Positions 35,135-43,021 of a stretch of 64,000 nt of DNA are shown piece by piece. Source of the stretch: Flavobacterium sp. HJJ (GTDB taxonomy: Bacteria > Bacteroidota > Bacteroidia > Flavobacteriales > Flavobacteriaceae); contig NZ_JADKPR010000005.1 of assembly GCF_015351475.1 (NCBI RefSeq), positions 124,001 through 188,000 on the forward strand. The letters run 5' to 3'. How positions within the stretch are numbered: position 1 is the stretch's first letter; every line of letters starts with the position of its first letter. The notes under the pieces are model-generated. The model was given only the letters and a program-made list of their open reading frames with translations, was not told where the DNA came from and searched no databases. The translations under genes and the position numbers were made by a program.

Positions 35135-36034
35135 ATGGCAGACCAAGCTAAATTTCAAAAAATGCTGGAAGTGTTACTGCTATTAGATTGCCAATATGGT
35201 AGAACCATTGCAGAACTGTCAGAGCGATTTGAAATATCACATCGAACGGTTTATAGATATCTTGATACTTTCAAACACGTTGGTTTTGTCATTGAGAACA
35301 ACAATGGCTATTTTAAAATTGACAAAGAGAACACTACGGTTCAGGAAATTAGTGATTTGTTGCATTTTTCTGAAGAAGAGGCCTTTATTTTGAGTAAAGC
35401 AATTCATAGCATAGATGATAATGATGAATTAAAAATCAAATTAGTTAAGAAATTATATAGTCTCTATGATTTTGACCGTGTTATCCATGCCATTGCAAAA
35501 AAGGAAGAAAGTGAGAATATTTATTCTTTACTGCAAGCCATAAAACAACAAAAACAAGTAGTTTTACAATCGTATAAGTCCAGTAATAGTAAAAACATTA
35601 GAGATAGAATTGTAGAGCCTATTGATTTTACTGTTAATTATACAGGAGTTTGGTGTTACGATGTTGAAGATGGCACCAATAAAGTCTTTAAGACTTCAAG
35701 AATTAAGCAAGTTATTTTACTTGAATCTTCCTGGAAATTCAAACCTAAACATAAAAAAGGAATCATTGATATTTTTAGAATACAAAGTTTTGAACCAGTG
35801 CCTGTCAATTTGGAACTCTCATTAGTAGCCTATAACTTGATTATAGAAGAGTATCCATTGTCTGAGAAATACATCACTAAGATAACGGATAGTTTATATC
35901 GTTTGGAATGTGAAGTTGGCAATTTTTTAGGTGTTGGTCGTTTTATTCTAGGACTTCTTGGAGAAGTTAAAATTATTGAGCCAAAAACATTAAAAGATTA
36001 TGTTCAAGAGCGTCTGAATGCCTACAAAGCTTGA
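35135..36034 (+). CDS. HTH-WYL transcriptional regulator
   Basis: 299 residues from the ATG at 35135 (MADQAKFQKMLEVLLLL), one base after the hsdR stop; the longer frame to 35093 overlaps hsdR and is unlikely. Residues 5-60 are a DeoR/HTH_11 winged helix (GRTIAELSERFEISHRTVYRYLDTF). The centre and C-terminus resemble WYL and WCX domains (QQKQVVLQSYKSSNSK... RIVEPIDF). Such regulators sense nucleic acids or nucleotides and repress defence operons, for example BrxR. Repeated TAGATTA motifs follow directly, ahead of the primase-helicase gene, a likely target. Confidence 0.85.
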   Translation: MADQAKFQKMLEVLLLLDCQYGRTIAELSERFEISHRTVYRYLDTFKHVGFVIENNNGYFKIDKENTTVQEISDLLHFSEEEAFILSKAIHSIDDNDELKIKLVKKLYSLYDFDRVIHAIAKKEESENIYSLLQAIKQQKQVVLQSYKSSNSKNIRDRIVEPIDFTVNYTGVWCYDVEDGTNKVFKTSRIKQVILLESSWKFKPKHKKGIIDIFRIQSFEPVPVNLELSLVAYNLIIEEYPLSEKYITKITDSLYRLECEVGNFLGVGRFILGLLGEVKIIEPKTLKDYVQERLNAYKA

Positions 36035-36052
36035 TTTAAAAGTAATTTATTC

Positions 36053-36117
36053 AGATTATAAATAGATTATTTATTTTTTTCCTTTAATATATTTGCAACT
36101 AATCTAATAATAGATTA
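36053..36117. promoter_or_regulatory. Promoter with repeated TAGATTA operator motifs
   Basis: TATATTTG (36088-36095) matches the -7 consensus for the 36127 gene. Around it are AGATTA (36053-36058), TAGATTA (36063-36069) and the inverted repeat TAATCTA-ATAA-TAGATTA (36100-36117). The last lies between promoter and start codon. The spacing suggests binding sites for the WYL regulator encoded just upstream. Confidence 0.55.
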
Positions 36118-36126
36118 ATTAAAATT

Positions 36127-39100
36127 ATGTCAACATCAGTCGAGATAAATAATATCCAACTATTCAAATCTGTTTTTACAGGAAGAGAAGATGTGTTTGC
36201 TGTTCGATGGGAAAAAGGGAGCAAAAGTGGCTATATGCCAGCCTATTTTTATGCCCCATACCGTTACCGAGTTCATAAAATGAATGGTGGCACTTTTCAA
36301 AATTATTTGGATAAGGAGCATTTACTACTTTCTGAAAGGGAAATTGAAAAACACTTAAACGGCGAACAGCATATTGGAATTTATCCGCTGCTTAAAGACA
36401 ATACTTCTTGGTTTATTGTTGCCGATTTTGATAAAGTCGAATGGGTTGAGGACTGCAAAAAGTTTATAAATGCTTGTAATGAAAAGGGAATTTCTGCCTA
36501 TTTGGAACGTTCTCGTTCGGGTAAAGGCGGTCATGTTTGGATATTTTTTGAACAACCTTATCCAGCTATAAAAAGCAGAAAGATTTTCATTTCAATTTTA
36601 GAGCAAACAGGAGTTTTTTCTTTATTTGACAAGAGCTCCAGTTTTGATAGAATGTTTCCTAATCAGGATTTTTTGTCCGGAAAAGGATTTGGTAATTTGA
36701 TAGCTCTTCCGTTATATAAGAAAACCTACGAACAAGGAAACAGTTGTTTTATTGATGTGGAAAGTCTAGAACCAATTCCGAATCAATGGGATTTTATAAA
36801 GAATATTCAAAAAATTTCGACAATAAAACTTGATGAACTGCATCAAATTTATAATGCACAACAAGATATTCTTGCTTCGATTGTTCCAAAATTACACAAT
36901 GAAAAATTAACTATAAGATTAGCAAACGACATAAAAATTAATCGCTTTGCCATTTCAACTGCATTAATTAATTTTCTGAAAGAAGAATTAAATTTTCTAA
37001 ATACGGAATTTTTAGTCAAAAAGAAGATTGGAAAAAATACTTTTGGGACACAACGTTATTTCAAACTAGTTGAAGAAACGGAAAACGAAGTAATCATTCC
37101 TCGAGGTTTTATTGGTAAAATAATTCGATTTTGTAGAGAAAATAAAATTGAATATGATTTTAAGGATGAAAGGAAAAAATTAAAAGAAGTTTCTTTTTTA
37201 TTCAACGCACAACTCCTAGAACATCAGCAAATAGTGATTGATGCGATTGGAAAGAAAGATTTAGGAATTATCGTTGCTCCACCGGGTTCAGGAAAAACTA
37301 TTGTCGGGCTAAAAATTATTGCAGAGAAAAAGCAACCTGCATTAATAATCACTCATCGCAAACAAATTGCCGACCAATGGATTGAAAGAATTGAAACTTT
37401 TCTTGGAATTCCAAAAAATGAAATTGGAAAAATAGGTCAAGGCAAAACCAAAATCGGTAAGCAAATAACTGTTGCTATGATCCAGAGTTTATCAAAAGAA
37501 TTAGAGAAACCTGATACCGGAAAAATTTTGAATGCTTTTGGGACTATCATTGTGGACGAATGTCATCATATCCCTGCTGAAACATTTAGAAATGCAATTT
37601 CAAAATTACAAACCTTTTATTTGTATGGCTTAACAGCAACGCCATTTCGAAAATACAATGACAGTAAACTTATTTTTATTCATTTAGGCGAAGTAATTGC
37701 TGAAATAAAATCAAACGAAATAAGCACATCTAAAAGACCAAAAATTATCATTCGAAACACTGAACTTGATGTGCCATTCAATTCAAAAACAGACAAATTT
37801 GAAACTTTATCAAAAATTCTAGTTCACGATTCTACTCGAAACAAATCAATTCTTGAAGATGTGATTAATGAATTGAAATTTGACAAAAAAGTTGTTATTA
37901 TTACAGAACGTAAAGAACATATTGACTCGCTAAATCTATATTTAAAACAATCTTACGAAGTAATCACTTTAAGTGGTGAAGATTCTGAAAGTGCCAAAAA
38001 TTCAAAATGGAAATTACTAAAGGAAGGAAATTATCAAGTATTAATCACCACTGGTCAATTCTTTGGAGAGGGAAGCGATTTGCAAAACACCAATTGCCTA
38101 TTTCTTGTTTATCCTTTTTCTTTTGAGGGCAAATTAATTCAATACATCGGTAGAGTCCAACGATCGGAAATAGCTCCAACTATTTACGATTATCGAGACA
38201 TCAAGATTGATTACTTAAACAAAATGTTTCTGAAGAGAAATACCTATTACAGAAAAATAGATAAACTAGCTACCTTATTTGATGAACCCGAAGAGGAAAT
38301 TACTGTTTCAAAAGACTCTTTCGTCATTGATCAAAAAATAAAGATTTCTTTTGAAAAACTTGAATTTAGATACGGAAGTATTGCTTTTAAATTTGCTATT
38401 TCGGAAATGAAAACAGAACTTGAATTTGATATTGAAAATTTTGAAATTAGACCAGAATTTGAAGTTTTGAAAGATTATTTCTCTAAGACACTCAAAATTA
38501 AAAACATTACTGCTATAATTCACGCTGAATTTGAAAACGGAAAATTGATTTCACAATTGGCGCTATCTAACGATTTAGAAAAAATAACTCAAAAATTGAT
38601 TGAAGGAGTGAAGTTTAAATTCATTGCAAAGACATTCTTAGGCAAAGCAAACACAATAGATCAAGAAAATTTGCTGGATATTAATCAATTGCAGAATGAA
38701 AATCACAAAAAATTATATGAGTCGGGAGATGAATTATTGAATGATTTTTTGAAGAATCAAAATTACAAACACCAAACGCATTTACAATATTTAGCCAAGC
38801 ATCACGAGAGAACTATTCTTAAAATCCGATTCGTTTTGAATCCATTTTCATTTGTTTTCCTTCTAGCGGGAAAAACGGGATTTCATATTGTTTTAGAAAC
38901 CTTAAATACAGAAGAAGCAACCTATATTTGGCATTTTGACAAAGACAGACAATTTATTCCCGATATATTAAAACAAATTGACAACTACCTAAATACCATT
39001 AGAAATAACGGCAGACAAGCTTTTATAGAAAATCCGCCCGATAATTTCAGTAAAGTACTTCACGATTATTCCACGGATAGAAAAGGTTTTATTATTTGGA

Positions 39101-39129
39101 AAAATTTGATTGAAGAGAGGCTAATTTAA
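36127..39129 (+). CDS. AEP primase-SF2 helicase protein (TOTE conflict system type)
   Basis: 1000 residues. The N-terminal domain (about 20-240) is an archaeo-eukaryotic primase: the metal motif WFIVADFDKVEW (about 97-108, D-x-D) and the second motif SRSGKGGHVWIFFE (about 129-142, with the catalytic His). The helicase part has Walker A APPGSGKT (about 384-391), IIVDECHHIP (DECH), LTATPFR and YIGRVQRS. The C-terminal 200 residues are unassigned. This fusion is the primase-helicase of TOTE conflict systems, thought to act on invader nucleic acid. Here it stands alone beside a WYL regulator. Confidence 0.83.
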   Translation: MSTSVEINNIQLFKSVFTGREDVFAVRWEKGSKSGYMPAYFYAPYRYRVHKMNGGTFQNYLDKEHLLLSEREIEKHLNGEQHIGIYPLLKDNTSWFIVADFDKVEWVEDCKKFINACNEKGISAYLERSRSGKGGHVWIFFEQPYPAIKSRKIFISILEQTGVFSLFDKSSSFDRMFPNQDFLSGKGFGNLIALPLYKKTYEQGNSCFIDVESLEPIPNQWDFIKNIQKISTIKLDELHQIYNAQQDILASIVPKLHNEKLTIRLANDIKINRFAISTALINFLKEELNFLNTEFLVKKKIGKNTFGTQRYFKLVEETENEVIIPRGFIGKIIRFCRENKIEYDFKDERKKLKEVSFLFNAQLLEHQQIVIDAIGKKDLGIIVAPPGSGKTIVGLKIIAEKKQPALIITHRKQIADQWIERIETFLGIPKNEIGKIGQGKTKIGKQITVAMIQSLSKELEKPDTGKILNAFGTIIVDECHHIPAETFRNAISKLQTFYLYGLTATPFRKYNDSKLIFIHLGEVIAEIKSNEISTSKRPKIIIRNTELDVPFNSKTDKFETLSKILVHDSTRNKSILEDVINELKFDKKVVIITERKEHIDSLNLYLKQSYEVITLSGEDSESAKNSKWKLLKEGNYQVLITTGQFFGEGSDLQNTNCLFLVYPFSFEGKLIQYIGRVQRSEIAPTIYDYRDIKIDYLNKMFLKRNTYYRKIDKLATLFDEPEEEITVSKDSFVIDQKIKISFEKLEFRYGSIAFKFAISEMKTELEFDIENFEIRPEFEVLKDYFSKTLKIKNITAIIHAEFENGKLISQLALSNDLEKITQKLIEGVKFKFIAKTFLGKANTIDQENLLDINQLQNENHKKLYESGDELLNDFLKNQNYKHQTHLQYLAKHHERTILKIRFVLNPFSFVFLLAGKTGFHIVLETLNTEEATYIWHFDKDRQFIPDILKQIDNYLNTIRNNGRQAFIENPPDNFSKVLHDYSTDRKGFIIWKNLIEERLI

Positions 39130-39159
39130 AAAAAATCTGTATTGACAAATACCTATCAT

Positions 39160-39225
39160 AAGCATAGATAAAGCATAGATAAAGCATAGATAAAGCATAG
39201 ATAAAGCATAGATAAAGCATAGATA
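39160..39225. repeat. Six perfect 11-bp tandem repeats (AAGCATAGATA)
   Basis: Six head-to-tail copies of AAGCATAGATA without a mismatch, starting 31 bases after the primase-helicase stop. The 11-base period is close to one helical turn, so bound proteins would line up on one DNA face, as with iterons. No spacers exist, so it is not a CRISPR array. Confidence 0.97.
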
Positions 39226-39368
39226 GTGTATGAAATAGGGGGACAGTGTTCTTTTAACATAAAATCGTGACCCTCTTAGTAGACACTATCCTAACCTCTT
39301 ATTGAATTTAAATGCCGTTTAAATCATTATAAATTTATTTAAAACCCTGTCATTTTTTACTTAAACAT

Positions 39369-40502
39369 TTAATATCTATAAAAATTATTTTCCTTTTTTT
39401 TAATCTGAATGAGATCTTCTTTATCGGATTCATATAATAGTATATCCTCTTTTTTTATCATTGGATCAAACCAATCTGTTTTGTCTTTTGCCCATTTTAA
39501 CCAATCTTGTAATTCAATTGTGAGTTGATTGTTTAATGACGCTTTAGTTTCTAACTCATTCAAGTATTCTCTAACTATTTTGGCTTTGTTGTGATATATT
39601 GCATTATTAAATAATTCTTTTGTTCTCTGGAGTTCAACCTCTCTTTTCTTCTGGAATTCCTTTCTTATTTTTTCCTCCTCTTCCATTTTAACATGATGCA
39701 ACCTGCATTCTTCTCTCCATACGAACTCTTCCTTTGCTTCTAATTCAATCTTAGCAACAATTTTAGCTAACTGGTTTTCTAATTTTACAGTACCATCACT
39801 CCATTCTTTAGCCTTATAACTTTCCCCAATTTTTATAATTAAAATACCTGTTGGAATGTAAGTAGATGATCCATAAGGTTTATCCGAAGGAATTCTTTTA
39901 TTCTTTTCTCTTATTTCAAAATGAAATTCAACATCGTTTACTACAATACGTGGCCCTCTTTTATTTATATCTCTTCTAAATGAATGACCTCTGTATCTTA
40001 GTAATTTTATAAACGTATCCATTATTCTTAGAGCCCTACTATAATTATCGGGGACTACAAAAATGGAAACAGTATCAATTTTTTCATCCCTATAATAATG
40101 GTCATTCTTTCTTTTATCGTGAAATGTTTTAGTATTTTGAATTAAAATGTCTGGATTACTTAATTTTTCAGGAACAATTAAAGGGGATTTAGAATCACTT
40201 AAGATTTCTTTCGATCTTATAGTAAGTGGAGATTGGTCTACATTAACGAGATTTCCATCTTCTCGTATACTTAATATGATTTTATCTTCTCCATCAAAAA
40301 GTGAGTTAAATTTTGGCTTCTCAATTTCTTTATTGAACTTCAATTTCATCCAATAGCCATTATCAGGCATAGGGATTTCGAATAGCTTGCAGAGTTTTTT
40401 TAAACCTTCATTTGAAAAAGCATATTGTAATGTCAGCTTGCTAAGTGATGTTGACCACACCAAATCATATAATTCTTTCCTTGTAAACTCCTTTGTTTCC
40501 AT
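39369..40502 (-). CDS. Hypothetical protein with N-terminal HTH-like domain
   Basis: 377 residues. The first 60 (FTRKELYDLVWSTSLSKLTL followed by an IPMPDNGYWMKLKF ending) match a widespread block of mobile-element proteins reading LYxxVWxxP...GxSxxxLxKxCxxxxIPxPxxGYW, probably a helix-turn-helix. The centre (about 150-260) is a mixed fold, and residues 265-330 are a charged coiled coil. Relatives are frequent in genomic islands, function unknown. It lies on the opposite strand to the primase-helicase and converges with it across the 11-bp repeats. Confidence 0.7.
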   Translation of the reverse strand: METKEFTRKELYDLVWSTSLSKLTLQYAFSNEGLKKLCKLFEIPMPDNGYWMKLKFNKEIEKPKFNSLFDGEDKIILSIREDGNLVNVDQSPLTIRSKEILSDSKSPLIVPEKLSNPDILIQNTKTFHDKRKNDHYYRDEKIDTVSIFVVPDNYSRALRIMDTFIKLLRYRGHSFRRDINKRGPRIVVNDVEFHFEIREKNKRIPSDKPYGSSTYIPTGILIIKIGESYKAKEWSDGTVKLENQLAKIVAKIELEAKEEFVWREECRLHHVKMEEEEKIRKEFQKKREVELQRTKELFNNAIYHNKAKIVREYLNELETKASLNNQLTIELQDWLKWAKDKTDWFDPMIKKEDILLYESDKEDLIQIKKKENNFYRY

Positions 40503-40729
40503 AAACTTCCTTTTATAATAATTTCTATTAAATTTATAGAAAGTCTTTTAGATATTGAGTGGAAAATCTTGAAAAATCTAACGAATTTATTGATGATTTT
40601 TATTTAAATAAGTTTTCGTGAATTATGGTTTTCCGTAATAAGATGATACTTTTATTGATGTTATTTGTATCTAGAATATAGGCTTTTCAAGAAGTCTCGT
40701 TAAAAATAATTTTAATCTAAACACGTATC

Positions 40730-40870
40730 ATGGAAAAAATTCAAGCAATTAAACCAGGTCCAAAACCTAAAACACCAGATGGCACACCAGATGAAAGAAG
40801 AAGAGTGACACCACCAAATCAGCCAAAACATCCTATTTTAAAGCCTCATATACATAAGCCAAAAGATTGA
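40730..40870 (+). CDS. Small proline- and lysine-rich protein (46 aa)
   Basis: A 46-codon frame: MEKIQAIKPGPKPKTPDG then TPDERRRVTPPNQPKHP and a KPHIHKPKD end. Nearly a quarter of residues are proline and the charge is positive, unlike random translation of AT-rich DNA. No family is known to me and no strong ribosome-binding site is seen. It sits between the HTH-like gene and the tyrosine recombinase. Possibly a secreted-free antimicrobial-like or nucleic-acid-binding peptide, but nothing shows this. Confidence 0.45.
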   Translation: MEKIQAIKPGPKPKTPDGTPDERRRVTPPNQPKHPILKPHIHKPKD

Positions 40871-40904
40871 GAGCGTTAGTCTAACTGGGATTCGAAGCGC
40901 AAGG

Positions 40905-40978
40905 CAACCTATTTTATATTTTCAAAAAATGTCAAAATAGGTATCAAGTGTTCGATTGCAGTCCCTGACAGCCCACAA
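40905..40978 (+). repeat. Left copy of an imperfect ~75-bp repeat, RNA 3'-end-like (possible att site)
   Basis: Aligns almost without gaps with 54531-54606. Shared strings include AGGTAT, GTTCGATT, CAGTC, CTGACA and CCACAA. TTCGATT resembles a T loop and CCAC an acceptor end, but no whole tRNA or tmRNA folds. A terminator hairpin follows, as after a structural RNA. It lies 270 bases before a tyrosine recombinase, a usual place for an attachment site. Confidence 0.5.
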
Positions 40979-40998
40979 GTTTAACAACAAATGGTTTC

Positions 40999-41033
40999 AA
41001 AAGCCGATAAATCTTATGATTTATCGGCTTTTT
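40999..41033 (+). terminator. Strong rho-independent terminator
   Basis: AAAAGCCGATAAATC (40999-41013) pairs with GATTTATCGGCTTTT (41018-41032), with loop TTAT and more T after the stem. Confidence 0.9.
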
Positions 41034-41247
41034 GCTTTTGGGCATATCTCAAATTATTCATTCAATCTTAATGGAAAAGGAACAAAATCGAGACTCTGAA
41101 AATTTTACAATTTAGGGTCTCGCTAAATGGTCTCAATCCTTGCAAATAGTCGTACTAACAACCAGTTTAATGCTTGTTCAGAATATGTACATCTTGTTTG
41201 CTATTCTTTAGAAAATTAAATTGAATACTAATTAAAAGGTCACCATT

Positions 41248-42489
41248 ATGAAAGCAAAAATCACTTTACACATTTATGCGAAAACCACAAAAGCTAATGC
41301 AGTAGGACAATTACCAATCTATATTCGACTAACGGTTGACGGACAACGTTTCGAGTTTAGTTCCAAAAAATTCATTGAAAAATCGAAATGGTCTCCGGAA
41401 TTATCCAAAATGAAAGGCAACTCAGAAGAAGCTAGAACAATAAACAACTATCTCGATTTAATAAAATCTAAAGTTTTTGATATTCAAATAGAACTTATCC
41501 ATAAAAACGAAGAATTATCTCTGGAGAATTTCAAATCAAGAATTTTAGGAACCCATCAGCGAGAGCGAATGATAATTCCAATTTATCAAAATCACAATGA
41601 TAAAATAGAAGAACTTATTGGTAATGGCTATGCTTATGGAACATTAGAACGCTTCAAAATATCTTTGAAACACCTACAAGAATTCATTTTATGGAAATAC
41701 AATGTTTCAGACATCAGCATCAATAAAATTGATTACGCCTTTATAACCGAATTTGAATTCTATTTGAGAAGCGTTAAAAAATGCAACAACAATACTGCTG
41801 TAAAATATGTTCGAAATTTAAGGAAAATAATTAAGATTTGCTTAGATAACGATTGGTTAGATAAAAATCCTTGCAGTCGCTACGAAGGAAAAATGAAAGA
41901 AGTGGAACGAGATTTTCTTTCTGAAGAAGAACTAAATAGAATTTACAACAAACGATTTTCATCAGAGCGATTGACAATAGTGAAAGACATTTTTATATTT
42001 TCCTGCTATACTGGATTGGCTTACGTTGACGTAAAAGGTCTAAAGAAAGACCATATAGCAATAGGTATTGATGGCGAAAAATGGATTTTTAAAAATCGTC
42101 AAAAAACCGATACCAAGTCAAAAATTCCGGTATTGCCAATTGCCCAAGAAATCATTGAAAAATATGCCAACCATCCAAAATGCTTAAATGAAGATAGAAT
42201 CTTACCAATTTTGACTAATCAAAAGATGAATGCTTATTTAAAAGAAATTGGGGATTTATGTGATATTTCAAAAGAAATTACTTTCCATATGGCAAGACAT
42301 ACTTTTGCAACCTCTGTAACCCTTACAAATGGAGTACCTATTGAAACTGTAAGCAAAATGCTTGGTCATAAAAACATACAGACTACCCAGCATTATGCAA
42401 AAATTTTAGATAAAAAAGTGAGTGAGGATATGCAAATTTTGAGAGATAAATTTTTAACTTGTAAAAGCAAACTCAAAGCAATCAATTAA
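41248..42489 (+). CDS. Tyrosine recombinase (IntDOT-like site-specific integrase)
   Basis: 413 residues. The N-terminal arm-binding domain (KITLHIYAKTTKANAVGQLPIYIRLTV), a SAM-like core-binding domain (about 110-205) and the catalytic domain (about 215-400) follow in order. The C-terminal motifs are complete: HMARHTFATS (H-x-x-R), MLGHKNIQTTQHY with the tyrosine nucleophile in HYAKI. The first arginine of the R-H-R-Y set is replaced: the usual TGLR reads TGLAYVDV, as in CTnDOT-type integrases, which also lack this arginine. It probably mobilises the adjoining island. Confidence 0.93.
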   Translation: MKAKITLHIYAKTTKANAVGQLPIYIRLTVDGQRFEFSSKKFIEKSKWSPELSKMKGNSEEARTINNYLDLIKSKVFDIQIELIHKNEELSLENFKSRILGTHQRERMIIPIYQNHNDKIEELIGNGYAYGTLERFKISLKHLQEFILWKYNVSDISINKIDYAFITEFEFYLRSVKKCNNNTAVKYVRNLRKIIKICLDNDWLDKNPCSRYEGKMKEVERDFLSEEELNRIYNKRFSSERLTIVKDIFIFSCYTGLAYVDVKGLKKDHIAIGIDGEKWIFKNRQKTDTKSKIPVLPIAQEIIEKYANHPKCLNEDRILPILTNQKMNAYLKEIGDLCDISKEITFHMARHTFATSVTLTNGVPIETVSKMLGHKNIQTTQHYAKILDKKVSEDMQILRDKFLTCKSKLKAIN

Positions 42490-42607
42490 ATTTTATTTTC
42501 TCTTAAAACCTACTTATGCCCGTTTTAAAACACAATTTGCCTAATCTGTATTAAATGAAATTATTTATTCGCATAAAAAATTAATTTTACATTATAAAAT
42601 CATTTTT

Positions 42608-42634
42608 TGTCCCCATCCATAATAATTAATCGTC
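42608..42634 (+). promoter_or_regulatory. ECF-type promoter (TGTCCC-N17-CGTC), probable autoregulation
   Basis: TGTCCC (42608-42613) and CGTC (42631-42634) are spaced by 17 bases, 30 bases before the YCII ATG at 42665. This resembles -35/-10 motifs of extracytoplasmic-function sigma factors of the ECF42 type rather than the TANNTTTG housekeeping element. The sigma factor encoded next in the operon could drive its own promoter. Confidence 0.5.
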
Positions 42635-42664
42635 TTGAACATATAACTTTAAAATATTATAAAA

Positions 42665-43021
42665 ATGAAAGAATTTGCGTTAATTTTTAGAAACAGTGTA
42701 AACAGTGACACAAAACCTTCACCTGAGCAAATGAAAAAGGTAATGACAGATTGGATGAATTGGATGGGGAGTATTGCTGCCCAAAACAAATTAGCTGATA
42801 AAGGAAATAGACTTTCTATGTCAGAGGCAAAAACGGTTAGATCAGATAATACAATTACTGACGGACCATTTACTGAAATAAAAGAATTCATAAATGGCTA
42901 TATTATCGTAAAAGCTGACACTATTGACGATGCGATTGAAATAGCTAAAGAATGCCCAATTCTAAAAATTGGCGGAAATGTAGAAGTAAGAGCAATTGTA
43001 ACTCCAGATGACAATAATTAA
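42665..43021 (+). CDS. YCII/DGPF-domain protein
   Basis: 118 residues with the YCII-related (DGPF) fold: KEFALIFRNSVNSDTKPSPE..., the signature TITDGPFTEIKEFINGYIIVKADTIDDAIEIAKECP and EVRAIV. It is a small ferredoxin-like domain whose biochemical role is not settled. Genes of this kind are regularly paired with ECF42-type sigma factors, and here the end overlaps the sigma gene by 14 bases, so they form one operon. Probably a target or modulator of the sigma factor. Confidence 0.88.
   Translation: MKEFALIFRNSVNSDTKPSPEQMKKVMTDWMNWMGSIAAQNKLADKGNRLSMSEAKTVRSDNTITDGPFTEIKEFINGYIIVKADTIDDAIEIAKECPILKIGGNVEVRAIVTPDDNN

Noticed and set aside
39160..39225. Possible CRISPR array
   Set aside because: Repeats are 11 bases and directly adjacent, without spacers; no cas genes lie nearby.
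40905..40978. Complete tRNA or tmRNA gene
   Set aside because: TTCGATT and a CCAC end are present, but flanking bases do not form T or acceptor stems, so at most this is a 3' remnant.
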